In this document: piece after piece, positions 24,301 through 36,329 of the stretch
Layout: each line of letters starts with the position of its first letter
Position numbering within the stretch: position 1 is the first letter of the stretch
DNA from: Oscarella lobularis
Taxonomy: Eukaryota > Porifera > Homoscleromorpha > Homosclerophorida > Oscarellidae
Length of the DNA stretch: 64,000 nt
Assembly (NCBI RefSeq): GCF_947507565.1
Contig: NC_089191.1
Coordinates: forward strand, 496,001 to 560,000
Direction of reading: 5' to 3'
Translations under genes and position numbers: made by a program
Notes under the pieces: model-generated
Told to the model about the DNA's origin: nothing
What the model saw: only the letters and a program-made list of their open reading frames with translations
Databases searched by the model: none

Positions 24301-27300
24301 ACCTCTGGAGACTTGCTCTTTGCAACGAGCTCTTCTCCTTTGGACAATACAGACTCGACTTCGTGACGTTTGCCAGACACGTCCGATTCGAATTCTTCAA
24401 AATCGTCTGTTTGCTGTTTCAGTGGTTCAAATAGCAATGCTATAGGCGGCCATTCCTTTACTTTAGCCACTCCAGCGACGATGTACGTCACCAATACTTC
24501 GTACAAATCGGTGAATTGAGTCGCAATTTCGATGCTCGACATTAAAGTGGTCCATCTTTCTTTGACTACAACTGTTAGATTGTTGTAGCGATCGACCCAG
24601 TCCTTCACTTGGTCCTGCGTCTCTTGAACGCCTTCCTCGTCTGGACTGTGATTTGACAGAAGATCACTACTTGCGGCAATGACATCGTCCAATTCTGGTT
24701 TCTGAGTGGCTACTTCGCTATTGAAAGCTCGCGTTTCTTCCTGCTGCTGCTTCAGTTTCTCTGGTTCACCTTCTGGTTCGGTGAACGTCTTCGCCTTTTT
24801 CTCCGCCTCTTCAAGCCAAGGAACGAAGGCTGCCTTTGCTTTTTCAAATCTGTCTACTTTGTCTCGACCGTCGTCTAATGAACGTTGTCGTTCTGCAAGC
24901 TTCGCTTCAAGATTCTTATAGCGATCGTCGTCGTCCTTAACAGCTGAGTCTATCTGCGCTCGTTTGGGACTGTCTTCAGGCGTATCACTCAGAAGCTCGT
25001 CTGCTGCTGTATGAACGTCGTCAAGCACTGGCTTTTGAGCTTCCACTTTGTCCTGGAAAATTTTACACGCGTCCTTTTGCTCGTCAAGTTTCTCTGGCTG
25101 AGTAGAAATTGGTGCCATAGCATCGAGTTCTTTCTCGGTGTCATCCAGCCAATCTGACATGTCGCCGTGAACTTTCTTGAATCGGTGAGCTTTTTCCAGA
25201 GCGTCGTCCAGCTTTGTCTTGCGGGCTTCTACAGCTGAAGTCAACTGAGGCCAGTCTCTCTGTAGTTTTTCCAATTCTGCTTTCAATGGATCGTCTGGTT
25301 TCGCATTTTCGACTAATTTCCCAACGCAATCTTCCACTTCCTTTTCTCTCGGCCCAAAGTCATTAACGAGATCGGAGAGCGCTTGATGTTCAGCCAATTG
25401 TTTCTCAATCTGTTCCGGTTCGACGTCTGGAGTTTCAGCTGAATCGATTTCCTTCTGCTTCTCTTCCACGAACTTGAGAACGTCGTCCAAATCGCCCACT
25501 GCCTTCTGACTGTCAGCTAGCGAGTCGTGTAGAGATTTCGCCTTGTCATCGACCGCAGACCTCTCCTCCTTGCATTTGTCATTGAGTCCAGATACTTTCC
25601 TTTTGATTTCGTCTCTCACAGGATCGTCTTCTGGCCGACTGTTTGCGAAATCGTCCGCTGCTGCGCTCAGTTTCTCCCATTCGGGCTCGTAGGCTGAAAA
25701 CTCTTGTTGAATAGCCTCAACGACGGCAGCCTTTTCCTGAATAGTCTCGGGAGTGGTTGGTGCTGGTGTCTCTTCCAGTGGAGCCATTCGATCGTGTACA
25801 CTGACGAGCCACGTCTCGAGAATGACGTAAATCTGATAGTACGGTTGACTCTTCGTGTAATAAATCGTCAAGACTCCTTGGCGTTCATTGAGTAGACGAA
25901 CGACTTCATTCCACCTGTTCTGCAAATCAGTCAGTTCATCGACGACTTCCTTTGATCCTGTATCGGCTTCAGGTCGCGGTATGGCCAAGAGCTCGTTTCC
26001 AAAAGCCACGACGTTCTCGAAATCGGGTTTACGACTGTTCAAATTCTCGCAAAGAGCCGAATGATTGTCCAACTGTTCCTTGATTTTCTCGGGAACAATG
26101 CCTATCGGCTCAAGCTCCTTCACTTGCGGTTCCAACTCGCCAAGCCAGACATTCAAATCCGCAAAAGCGGGATTGTATTTCTCGGCAATTGGCAAAGCTT
26201 TGGCCATGTTCTTCTTACGCTTTCCTGAGCGAACTGTAAGAGCCTTGTATCGCTTGTGATGGTTCTTCTGCATTGCGTCAATCGGCTGCTTGTGTTCGTC
26301 GTCCTCTAGACGGCCCGCACAAAGGTCGGCTGCTAGATCGTCAAACTCTTTCAGTTCTGGCTCGTGCTCCTCCAAATCGGTCACGAAAATTTGCACTTCT
26401 TCGTTTTGCTTGGCCAATTCATCTGGTCGAACGCCAACCGTTGGAAGACTTTTCACCGCCACTTCTTTCTCTTTGAGGTACTCGTCGAATGTGTCGTACG
26501 CTGTTTGGAATCTCTCCGATTTCTCCAATGTTTCGTCAAGCTTTAATCGGTATTGTTTTACTTCTTCTTCCAAGTCGTCCCACTGCTTGCGGATTCCGGC
26601 GATTTTCTCCTCGACCTCTGGAGACTTACTCTTAGCAACGAGCTCTTCTCCTTTGGACAATACAGATTCGACTTCGTGACGTTTGCCAGAGACGTCCGAT
26701 TCGAATTCTTTGTAATCGTCTGACTGCTGTTTCAGTGGTTCGAATAGCAAGGCAATAGGCGGCCATTCCTTCACTTTCGCCACACTGGCGACGATGTACG
26801 TCACAAGAATTTCGTACAATTCCGTGAATTGAGTCGCAATTTCGATGCTTGACATTAAAGTGGTCCATCGTTCTTTGACTACAACTGTTAGATTGTTGTA
26901 ACGATCGACCCAGTCTTTCACTTGGTCCTGCGTCTCTTGAACGCCTTCCTCTTCTGGACTGTGATCTGACAGAAGATCATTGCATGCGGCAATGACTTCG
27001 TCCAACTCCGGTTTCTGAGTGGCTACTTCGCTATTGAAAGCTCGCGTTTCTTCCTGCTGCTGCTTCAGCTTTTCTGGTTCACCTTCTGGTTCGGTGAACG
27101 TTTTTGCTTTCTCTTCTGCTTCCTCCAGCCAAGGAACAAACGCAGCTTTGGCCTTTTCAAATCTGTCTACTTTGTCGCGACCGTCGTCTAACGAATGTTG
27201 TCGTTCTGCAAGTTTCGCTTCAAGAGCCTTATACCGGTCATCGTCTTCCTTCACAGCTGAGTCTATCTGCGCTCGTTTGGGACTGTCTTCAGGCGTATCA

Positions 27301-30300
27301 CTCAGAAGCTCGTCTGCTGCCGTATGAACGTCGTCTAGCATCGGTTTTTGTGCTTCCACTTTCTCCTGGAAGACTTTGCACGCTTCCTTTTGCTCGTCAA
27401 GTTTCTCTGGTTGAGTAGAGATGGGTGCCATAGCGTCGAGTTCTTTCTCGGTGTCATCCAGCCAATCTGACATGTCGCCGTGAACTTTCTTGAATCGGTG
27501 AGCTTTTTTGAGAGCGTCGTCCAACTTTGCCTTGCGGTCATCAACAGCTGAGGTCAACTGTGGCCATTCTCTCTGCAGTTTTTCCAATTCTGCTTTCAAT
27601 GGATCGTCTGGTTTCGCATTTTCGACTAATTTCCCAACGCAGTCTTCTACCTCCTTTTCTCTTGGCTCAAAGTCATTCACGAGATCAGAGAGCGCTTGAT
27701 GCTCAGCCAATTGTTTCTCAATCTGTTCCGGTTCGACGTCAGGGAGTTCAGCTGAATCGATGTCCTTCTGCTTCTCTTCCACGAACTTAAGAACGTTGTC
27801 CAAATCGCCCACTGCCTTCTGACTGTCAGCTAGCGAGTCGTGTAGAGATTTTGCCTTGTCATCAACTGAAGACTTTGCTTCCTTGCATTTGTCATTCAGT
27901 CCAGATACTTTTCCTTTGATTTCGTCTCGCACAGGATCGTCTTCTGGCCGACTGTTCGCGAAATCGTCCGCTGCTTCGCTCAGTTTCTCCCATTCGGGCT
28001 CGTAGGCTGAGAACTCCTGCTGAATCGCTTCAACGACGGCGACGTTTTCCTGAATGGCCTCGGGAGTGGTTGGTGCTGGTGTCTCCTCCAGTGGAGCCAT
28101 TCGATCGTGTACACTGACGAGCCACGTCTCGAGAATGATGTAAATCTGATAATACGGTTGACTCTTCGTGTAATAAATTGTCAAAATTCCTTGGCGTTCA
28201 TTGAGTAAGCGAACGGCTTCATTCCACCTCTTCTGCAAATCAGTCAGTTCGTCAATCACTTCCTTTGCCCCAGTGTCTCCTTCGGGTCGCGGAATAGCCA
28301 AGACTTCGTTTCCAAACGACACGACGTTCTCGAAATCGGGTTTACGACCGTTCAGTTTGTCGCCAATAGCCGAATGCTCGTCCAACTGTTCCTTGATTTT
28401 CTCAGGAACGATTCCTATTGGTTCGAGCTCCTTCACTTGCGGTTCCAACTCGCTGAGCCAGACATTTAATTCCGAAAAAGCGGGATTGTATTTCTCCACA
28501 ACGGGCACGGCATCTTCGACCTTCTTCTTACGCGATTCAACTCGCGCGCACAAAGAATCATAGCACTTGTGATGATTTTCCACCATGTGATCAATTCCTT
28601 TCTTGTCCTCGTCATCGTCCGCTCGTCCCGTGCAAAGATCACTAGCCAATTCGTCGACTTCCTTCAAAGGAGCAGCATGCTCAACGACATCAGCATTAAA
28701 CGCCTAAAAGAAAAACTAAAGATACACTCATCTCAATGGTGTCCTATCGTACCTGAATTTCCTCTTCCTGTTTTTTGACGTCATCAACTCGAACTCCGAT
28801 TCCTCCAAAGGCGTTTAACGCTTCCTCCTTTTCGGTCAAATACGACTCAAAGTCGTCGTACGCCGCCTGGAATCTCTCCGCTTTCTCAAGCGTCTCGTCC
28901 AACGTGACGCGATAGGCGCCGACCGACTCCTCCAAATCGTCCCACTGCCGTCGTATGTCAGCCAACTTGCGCTGCAATCCCACGGAAGGCGACGCGCCCT
29001 TTCGTTCCATCAACTCCTTTCCTTTTTCCAAAACGGAATCGACCTCGCGTCGTTTTCCGGCCACCTCCGCTTCAAAGTCCTCAAACGCTTCGATTTGCTT
29101 CTCGATGACGGGCGGCAGTAGCCCGACGAGCGGCCAGCTCTTCGTCTGAGCGACGCCCTGGGCGATGTAGACGACGAGCACTTCGTAAAGACTCGTAAAT
29201 TGACTCGACGACGTGAGACTCGAGACGAGAACGTCCCATCGTTCGCCGACGCCTCGCGTCAATTCGCCGTAACGCGTCGTCGAGTCGTCGACCTCGTCGC
29301 GAATTCTCTTCGCCTCCTCGTCGTCGTCGGGATTGCGTCCGTCGATCAAATCGTTCCCGGCGTCGATTACGTCATTGAGTTCGGGTTTCATTTTTGAAAT
29401 TTCGTCGTTGAACGCGCGCGTTTCCTCCTGCTGTTTCGTCAGCGTCTCCGGCTCGACGTCCGCTTCGTCGAGCGAAGCGAATCGTCGTTCGGCGTCGACG
29501 AGCCACGGCACGAATATCCCTCTCGCTTTTTCGTACTTCTCCGCCTTCGAGCGATTCGATTCCAACGCCGCTTTTCGCTTCGACGTGCCGCTCGTCAACG
29601 CGTCCCACTTCTCGCTCAGCGACGCTAAATCGTCCTGCAGTTCTTTCGCCGACTCGGGAGTCGACGAATTCATCAGCGACTGCGTCGCCGTCTTGATTTC
29701 CTCGACTTCGTTCTCGTGACCGTCGACGTCCTCTTGAAAATCTTTCAGCTCGGTCAATTGCTTTTCTACGACACTCGGTTCAATAGCGGGCTTCTCCATG
29801 GCATCGAGCTGCGCCAATTTCTCGGCAACCCAGTCGTTCAGAGACGATTTCTTTCCGGCGACGTTCGCCGCGTCGTCCAATCGATCCTTCGCATTGTCGA
29901 CGCTCGCCTGGAGACCGTCCCATCGTCGCTGCAACTCCCGAACGTTCTCTTCGACCATCTCCGGCTTCCCGTCGGCGAACGTTTCGACGAGACTTTCGCC
30001 CGCCGCCGTCGTCTGCTCGAACGTCGGCTGACGATCGGCGACGTCGCGACGAAACGTCTCCAAGTCGTCGAGCTGCTTTCGCACGTCGTTGACGGTCGCT
30101 CCCGTCTCTTCAAAGTCCTTCAACTTCGTTTCAGCGACTTCGATCCACGCGATCAGGCTCGAGTAATCCGTCATAAAAGCGTTCAGCTTTCGCTTCGCGT
30201 CGTTCAGCTTGTCGCCGCGCGTTTCGACTAAAATGCCAACGTCTTCCCACATTTCGTCCACCAGCTTCAATTGCGTCTCGAAGTCCTCCTTTTCCAGCCA

Positions 30301-33300
30301 GCGATCGTTCGTCGCGACGAGACTCTTTCCGCGCGCCGACAGACGCTCGTACTCCGGTCGACGCTCGTCGAACTCGGCGACCACGGCTTTCTGCTCGGTC
30401 ATTTGCTCGTCGAGGATTTCGGGTCGGAGGCAAACGCCGTCGAACGCCGTCACCTGGTCCTCTTTCGAAATCAGCCAATTCTTAAACGGCTTCACGTTGA
30501 AATCGAGAACGATTTCCATGACGGTTACGCGATCGTCGCCGGCTTTTCGAACGCGATCCCACTTCTGAAGAACAGTGGATAGTTCTTCCTTGGCGTCTTG
30601 GAACTCGGGATGGGCTTCGTCGGCTTCTGAGAAGAGGACAGTCGCAGTTTCTTGCAACTGCTCAAAGTCTGGCTCGTGTTCCTTGATATCTTTCGAGAAG
30701 TCAATAGCGTCTGACTCTTGAGCTTTGACCGAGTCAAAATCGGTTGTGAAGGGCGTATAGGAGTCCAGTTTCTCGGCTTTGGAGTCGACCCATTTTGACA
30801 GGGGTGCCAATAGCTGATGATAGGCTTTGGATTTCTCCAGCGTCTTTTCCAGAGCGGCCACTTTCTCCTTTTCCTCGACGTCAAGCTTTTCTAATTTGTC
30901 TTCCGGCGCTTTCATTCTCTTTCGAATAGGATCGAGTTCAGGAACTTCCGGAAGATCGACACTCGATTCCGTTGCAGAAACTTTGGCGAGGTGAAGAGGA
31001 GTCCAAAGCTCGATGATGCAATCGCCGGTTTCCGTCAACTCGGGCAGCCTAGAAAAAAAACAAATAAACGTATCTTATCTTACTAAGTTACGCACGTACC
31101 CATTTCGTTCCTTGTCTATCATATCCTGCACACCTTTATACCCATCGATTTCTTCTTGAATAGTCGCCTCTCGAACTCCAGTTGGCTTCGTTTTCTTCAG
31201 TTTCTCTTCAATTTCCGCGCAACCTTCGCTCACCTTCTGATCAGTCTATTATCGAATACTCCTAAACAGTCAAAATTTCACTCCTAACTCAAATACCTCT
31301 TCGAATTTCTCCAGCAAATCTTTCCCTATCTCCATATCGTCTTTTCTCTTTTTGGATCCTTCGTACAGCGCTGCCCAACGCTCGTTCAAATCGTCAAGCT
31401 TCTTCTTCAAAGCCGGACGCTTCGCTTCGGGGCTATCGGTGACCAGCTGCCACCCTTTCTCGTTGACCTCCTTCACGACGGGCTCGTGCTCGACAACGTC
31501 GTCCCCAAAAGGCTAAAAAATTCAAATCAAAAAATATATAGACACAAAAGAGAACTCCTCACCTCAAAATCCTTCAATTCTTCCTTGATTTTATCGAGCT
31601 CTATCGAAGGAGTCTCCTGATCGGCTAGCTTCTTTTCGGCGTCGCTTATCCAACGCATCAAATCGTCGTACGAATCGAGAAAGTCTCTCGACTGAGCCAA
31701 CGCCTTTTTCAGCTGCTTCTTCTTCTCGCTCAACTTCGCCGCGAGAACTCCGACGCGCGCCGGCATTTCGGACGCGCGCTGTTTCGCCGAGAGCACGTTT
31801 CCGTCGGGAACGTCGTCCTCGTCGGACTCCTCCTCCGTCGACTGATCCTCCGTCTGAGGTCGGCCGCCCAACGCGGCGAAAAGATCGTCGGCGGCCGTTT
31901 GCATCGAAGCGACGTCGGGTTCGTGCTGCAACAAATCCGCTTCGAGCATCTGTAAGAATAAATATTCAAAGTCTTATACATAGATAACGGATATTATAAT
32001 CTACCTCGACTTTTTCGATTTCTTCCATCACTGCTTCCGGTTCTGCCATCACCGGTTCGTCGATTTCCATTTTCACTTCTTGTTCTTCGAGCCACGGAAC
32101 CAGGGTCTCGAGCGCGGACTTGTATCCGACGTGCGACTTCATTGCCTCGTCCAGCTGCACTTTTCTTCTCTCCACGCGATCGAGAAGCTTCCCGTAGCGT
32201 CTCTCCAATTGATCGAGTTCGTCTTCAACGGCCGTCGACGCTGGCTCCGTGTCTTTATCGTCGACGACGTCGTCTTCGACTTTTTCGTCGAGACGCGCTC
32301 TGTGCTCGCGAATTTCGCCGTCGCTCGGTCGACTTGGCAGGGCGGAATGAAGCCGATCGACCTCTGAAGCAAACTTAGGCAGTCTTTCATCGTATTCAGC
32401 ACAGACGGGTAGAACGTCTTTCCCTTCAGATCTCACGCGATCAAGATCGTCTCGCTTCTGAAAGACTTCCTCAGTGAAAGCCTAGAGAACAAACAAACAA
32501 ACAAACAAAGGGTAGAGAATCCAAGAGGGGTGTTCTCATTATATGCCCTACCTTATGATTGTCCATTTGTTTCTGAAGCGTTTCCACGGATTTCGCCGGT
32601 TTCTTCAGCTTCTTCATCTTCGCGTCGGCCTCGCGCAGCCACGCGTCGAACGCCACGTCGTCGCGCTCAAACGTCGCCAGCGCCGACTCCACCGTCTCGC
32701 ATCCTTCAACGCGAGCGCGCACTTCGCTTTCGTCCGAATCCCATCTCGCCTTTGCGGCGCGCGTAGCCGAACGCACGCTCTCGTCGCCGTCGAGTTGACT
32801 GCCGATACTCAAAACATCGTCAATAAGACCCCTGTGTTCGTCCAAGTCCGCGGCGAGACCCTCGAGTCGACGACCCTTTTTCTTCTCGGCGCGAACTCTC
32901 CACGGCGTCGCGCTCTCGTCCACCAATTCCCTCTCGACGAAGAACAAATAAGCGTTCAACTCCGCGCACTTCTCCTCAAACGATTCGGCCAATTTCCATC
33001 GCGTCTCAACGACGTTTCGTCGTTCGTCCAACGCCGTTTCCAACTGCGGCCATCGCACTTCGAGCGCGCCCAAATCTCTCTCGAGATCCCCGTCGCCGAG
33101 TCCAGCCTCCACGGTTCGACGTCCCGAACGCCGAACGGACTCGACGTGCGGCCGATGCGCGTCGACGTCGCTTTGGATTGCCTTGAGCGAATCCAGCTGA
33201 CCCCGAAGCGTTTCGGTCGTGAAACCGGCGTCGGGCTGCGAAGCGAGATCGCGTTCGGTCGCTTCGATCCATTGGAGCGTGTCCGCGAGGAGAACGCGGA

Positions 33301-36300
33301 ATCCTTGCGTCTTTGCGACGGCGTCGTTCACTTCGTGTTGCCGTTCTTCCCAGTCGGAGAGAAGAACGGTCCAGCGATCGTTAACGTCTTTCGTTTTCGT
33401 CTTCACGCGACCGGCGACGTCGTCCGGCGCGGCGCTCTCCTGCACTTCGTCCGACGCCGTTTCGATGATTTCCAGGGTCGGACTGCATTCGGAGAGTTCA
33501 GATACGAATGTCTATATAAGAAACTAATAATTGGGTATCAATAGGTTTATTATTTTTCGTACCTTGCAGACTTCCAAGTTCTTGTTCAGATCCACGACGT
33601 CGTCGGAGATGCCCTTGTCTTTTTCGTTGGTAAGAATTCTCGTCCATTTTTCAATGAACGTAATAATGATGACGTAGCTGCTTCGCCATCTGACGACTCT
33701 TTCTCTCCAAAATTCGCCCCTTTCCAATCGAGCCTACAGCGAAAATTAATTCTATAAGAAATCAGTCTAGGAGGAGTCTGTTACCTTGAGCTCGTCCCAT
33801 CTTGTGAGCAGCTCGGCGTCCAGCGAGGAAACCGTCACGACGCCCGAGACGGAATCCTTTCCCAAAGCTTCGCCGTCCCGTACGGGAGCCGGGTGCACGC
33901 CCTCTAGAGACTTGTCGTAATTCTCAGCAGCGTCTTCGACCACTTGAACAGCGGCAGCAAATTCAGCCACTTTGCTTCCGGGTTCCCCTACGTTGTCTTC
34001 ACGACTGAGCACATCAGCTCTAAAAGCCTACACAACAAAAGAATCGGTGCAGGCTTAGGAAATAATCTTAGTGTCAAACATTACCTTGAAATCAGACTCC
34101 TTCTTTCGTGCTTCGCTTTCCTCCATCTGTTCATCAAGCTGAAAGCGTTCGGAATTGAGTTGCACTTCGACGTCAGTCATCCAGTCAGCCACTTCCGAAA
34201 AGACAGTCGAAAAATTTTCCAATTTGATGCAGGCTTCGGAGGTCGTCTTCGCTATCTTTTCCGTCTCGCCGCGCAGGTTTTTCCATCGTAGGGTGAGACG
34301 GTCGACGTCGTCGCGCAGCGGCTCGCTCACCATTCTCGCTTCGTCGCCGATCCTTTCAAGCTTACGGCACGTCTCGTTCAACGAATCGACATCCGCTTGA
34401 CGAGGGGAGACTTTTGACGCATAGAAATCCTATTTTTAAAAAACTACATGAGAAAAGCGCTGGCTGGTTTTTTATTTCTCTTTACCTGAAGAGTTTCCGT
34501 GTGCGCTTTCGCTTCAGGAAGCTTTCCGGGAACGATACCGAATAGGCGAAGCGCTTGACCTTCGAGCTCAAGAACCCATTCCCACGTTTCGCTCAATATC
34601 CTCAATAGGATGAGCGTTTCGTTGATAACAGTTTGCCACGTCGTCGAAGTGTCTCCCACGCTACGCAGTCGCTTTTCCACGTGGGTCAGTTTCTTTTCGA
34701 GAGACACAGCCTGCGGCTCGGTCAATTGACCCACGCTTTGAGCCGTCTGCTTCAGCGAATCGAATCTCAATTTCCTCGCGTCAAACTCGGTGCAAAACGT
34801 CTAGACGAAAAAATCTAAACAACAAATCCCAATATATAATTATACTAAATTACCTGTTCCCATTCCTGTTGCTTGACAACGAGCTCCCGCGTCGACGCAA
34901 CCGGCTTCTGGCCTTCGAGATCCGCCTCCGCCTTCTCCAGCCAGACGAGCATTTCGTCGAGATCGTCTTGCACTTGCCCGTACTTCGCCGCGCTTTCCGT
35001 GTCGTCGTACTTCTGGCACAAGGTCGTCCAATGCCGATTGGCTCGCGCCCGACGCTCGGGAAGTCGATAGGAGCTCAGCTCGGGAGCCGGTCGTCCGAGC
35101 TGGGAGATTTTCGTCTGAACGAGATCTGCCATTTGATTCATCTTGAAGACGAGAGCTTGGTGATCGTCTCTCTCGTCACCAAACGTCTAGAAAGATTGAT
35201 ATAGGACACTACATTAACGATTCGCCTTCGTTTACTGATGTTATCTGCCACGATTCTATAATCACGATGTATTCAATGACTTCGGTGATCTCGATGACGT
35301 ATTGAATAATGATTTCGGTTCTTTCCAGCAACTCAATCAACTCGGATACCAATAGGTATACCCTGTAAAGAGAGACAACATCAGAATAGAGCTAAAAGGG
35401 CTTGAATCTCGCATTGCCTTTCGAGTCGCTCCTTTGCTTGGTGATTGGGAGGCAGCAAAAGAAAACAGGGCCCAGGAGCGGACGTTTTCTTTCCTTGGGC
35501 CGTTTTCACTAGCCACTCCTTCTGACTCTTTATTTCGATGACTTCAATTCGATTGTCTTTCACCAGGGGAACCTTGAAGTCAAACGTGACTAATTCCTCT
35601 TTAAAAATTAGTCGACGGGGGAGACTTACGGCTGAAGCCAGGGGAGGCGAGCAGAGGCACTTCGCTGGAACGTTCTTCGCTCTGCTTCGAGGATTTCTCC
35701 AATGAATGGGAGACAGTTGATCGTAGAGAGGCTTCAGTTTGTCGAGAGACGCCTGGTGCTCTTGGATTCGAATTCGCATATCCTGCAAACGTATCCTCTT
35801 CATCTCGCCTCTTACTGGATGATTCAGGCTATTTATTTACCACGAGATCGTTCTTCAGCTTCTCCGCGTCTTTCTGTGTGAGATTCTTTCCGGAATACTC
35901 GGCTTTCAGCATCCCCGTTTGTTCCGTAATCCAGATTTCCGTCTCCTCGATGATCTCGTAGAACTAAAAGTGATACGACTTCAAAGGAGACNNNNNNNNN
36001 NNNNNNNNNNNNNNNNNNNNNNNNNNNNNNNNNNNNNNNNNNNNNNNNNNNNNNNNNNNNNNNNNNNNNNNNNNNNNNNNNNNNNNNNNNNNNNNNNNNN
36101 NNNNNNNNNNNNNNNNNNNNNNNNNNNNNNNNNNNNNNNNNNNNNNNNNNNNNNNNNNNNNNNNNNNNNNNNNNNNNNNNNNNNNNNNNNNTCCATATAG
36201 TCTCTAGAACGTAACCGCTCCGTTTTATTTCACACTGGTACGTGCTCCAAAAGACGATCGAAAGCCTGAAGAAGAGGAAAAGCGTCAAACGGTCCGCGAA

Positions 36301-36322
36301 GCGTTCGTATTCCACCCGCCAT
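5438..36322 (-). CDS. MACF1: Giant spectraplakin (MACF1/dystonin/Shot family), many exons, gapped near 5' end
   Basis: Cytoskeletal linker expected to bind microtubules through its C-terminus. Order of parts from N to C: short possible first exon at 36322-36240; assembly gap; plakin-domain helices and SH3 (35970-35420); divergent spectrin repeats in many exons (35.2-31.2 kb); a 2,296-bp rod exon (28753-31048); a 12,240-bp exon (16464-28703); about 20 smaller rod exons (16.4-7.0 kb); two EF hands; GAS2/GAR domain; and a basic tail ending at TAG 5440-5438. The plakin SH3 plus spectrin rod plus EF-hand plus GAR combination is diagnostic of spectraplakins and excludes dystrophin, spectrin and alpha-actinin. 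Summed exons suggest roughly nine thousand residues, an estimate only. No calponin-homology actin-binding domains are visible. Most introns are 40-70 bp with GT..AG ends. Confidence 0.93.
6362..6640 (-). other. Spectraplakin GAS2/GAR domain exons
   Basis: Two or three short exons encode [37 protein letters not shown] and [17 protein letters not shown], matching the human GAR core [25 protein letters not shown] and ALDEFL. The domain contacts microtubules. The family CxC pair in QCKCAKRF is replaced by phenylalanines (QFSFGKEF). Confidence 0.92.
6653..7030 (-). other. Spectraplakin paired EF hands
   Basis: The first loop is [12 protein letters not shown] (exon about 7020-6895) and the second [12 protein letters not shown] (exon about 6840-6670). 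Both have acidic residues at positions 1, 3, 5 and 12, so calcium binding is plausible. They sit directly N-terminal of the GAR domain, as in MACF1 and Shot, where calcium tunes microtubule binding. Confidence 0.92.
7032..16415 (-). other. Spectraplakin C-terminal rod: spectrin repeats in intron-split exons
   Basis: Coding blocks at about 7110-8240, 8360-9340, 9400-9780, 9850-10500, 10555-10710, 10770-10950, 11010-11130, 11180-11390, 11450-11780, 11835-12490, 12546-13876, 13930-14265, 14325-15305, 15360-16018 and 16078-16408 carry spectrin-repeat heptads and W/L signatures ([21 protein letters not shown]). Introns fall mostly at linkers between repeats. The block 13.93-16.41 kb is homologous to the seven-repeat module of the neighbouring large exon, but divergent and cut by introns. 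Confidence 0.85.
16464..28703 (-). repeat. Single 12,240-bp coding exon made of 2,313-bp tandem modules (5 full plus 2 spectrin repeats)
   Basis: Uninterrupted open frame of 4,080 codons between acceptor ..cttttag at 28704 and donor gtaagg at 16463, phase 0 on both sides. Sequence marks recur exactly 2,313 bp apart: the block read on plus as atggcgacttcgct-type starts at 17767, 20080, 22393, 24706 and 27019. One module is 771 residues and holds seven spectrin repeats, which I label a-g by signatures: a [18 protein letters not shown]; b [18 protein letters not shown]; c [17 protein letters not shown]; d [17 protein letters not shown]; e [18 protein letters not shown]; f [18 protein letters not shown]; g [16 protein letters not shown]. 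The exon reads (a-g) five times, then a-b. Modules 1, 3 and 5 share one set of variants, and 2 and 4 another. Copies differ at synonymous and replacement sites, so they are not a simple assembly duplication. Confidence 0.96.
28753..31048 (-). other. Spectraplakin 2,296-bp rod exon upstream of the large array
   Basis: One exon from acceptor near 31049 to donor near 28752 encodes about 765 residues of spectrin repeats. Its last repeats clearly match module repeats e, f and g ([69 protein letters not shown]) at much lower identity than copies inside the array. It is probably an old, diverged module copy. Confidence 0.85.
31120..35200 (-). other. Spectraplakin N-terminal rod exons
   Basis: Exons at about 31120-31240, 31290-31510, 31563-31950, 32006-32480, 32550-33510, 33565-33735, 33785-34030, 34085-34430, 34485-34800 and 34855-35190 encode divergent spectrin repeats ([49 protein letters not shown]). 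Acidic inserts such as [13 protein letters not shown] (about 31830) interrupt some repeats. Introns are 40-60 bp. Confidence 0.8.
35235..35975 (-). other. Spectraplakin plakin-domain segment with SH3
   Basis: The exon at about 35967-35840 gives [17 protein letters not shown], a spectrin-type helix of the plakin domain. The next two give [20 protein letters not shown] and [17 protein letters not shown] then [16 protein letters not shown]. These match the plakin SH3 boundaries (PVRALCDYKQ start, VPSVCFLVPPPN end), with the usual Pro-rich exit. This places the gene among plakins. Confidence 0.85.
35992..36191. other. Assembly gap (200 N)
   Basis: Exactly 200 N, a conventional placeholder, so true length is unknown. 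It interrupts the 5' part of spectraplakin, just before the plakin SH3 exons, so missing exons could include the rest of the plakin domain. Confidence 0.99.
36240..36322 (-). CDS. Possible first coding exon of spectraplakin
   Basis: An ATG at 36322-36320 in strong context (CAAAATGGCGGG) opens a frame starting [15 protein letters not shown] and [11 protein letters not shown], followed by a GT (cac|gtacc). The next in-frame exon would lie in the N gap. The residues do not resemble a CH domain. The exon could instead belong to a short isoform or be spurious. Confidence 0.4.
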
Positions 36323-36329
36323 TTTGAAC

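Noticed and set aside
17767-28563. Repeated plus-strand frames of 60-130 codons every 2,313 bp over the array
   Set aside because: Each is the antisense of the same spectrin module and inherits its period; no start context or family match.
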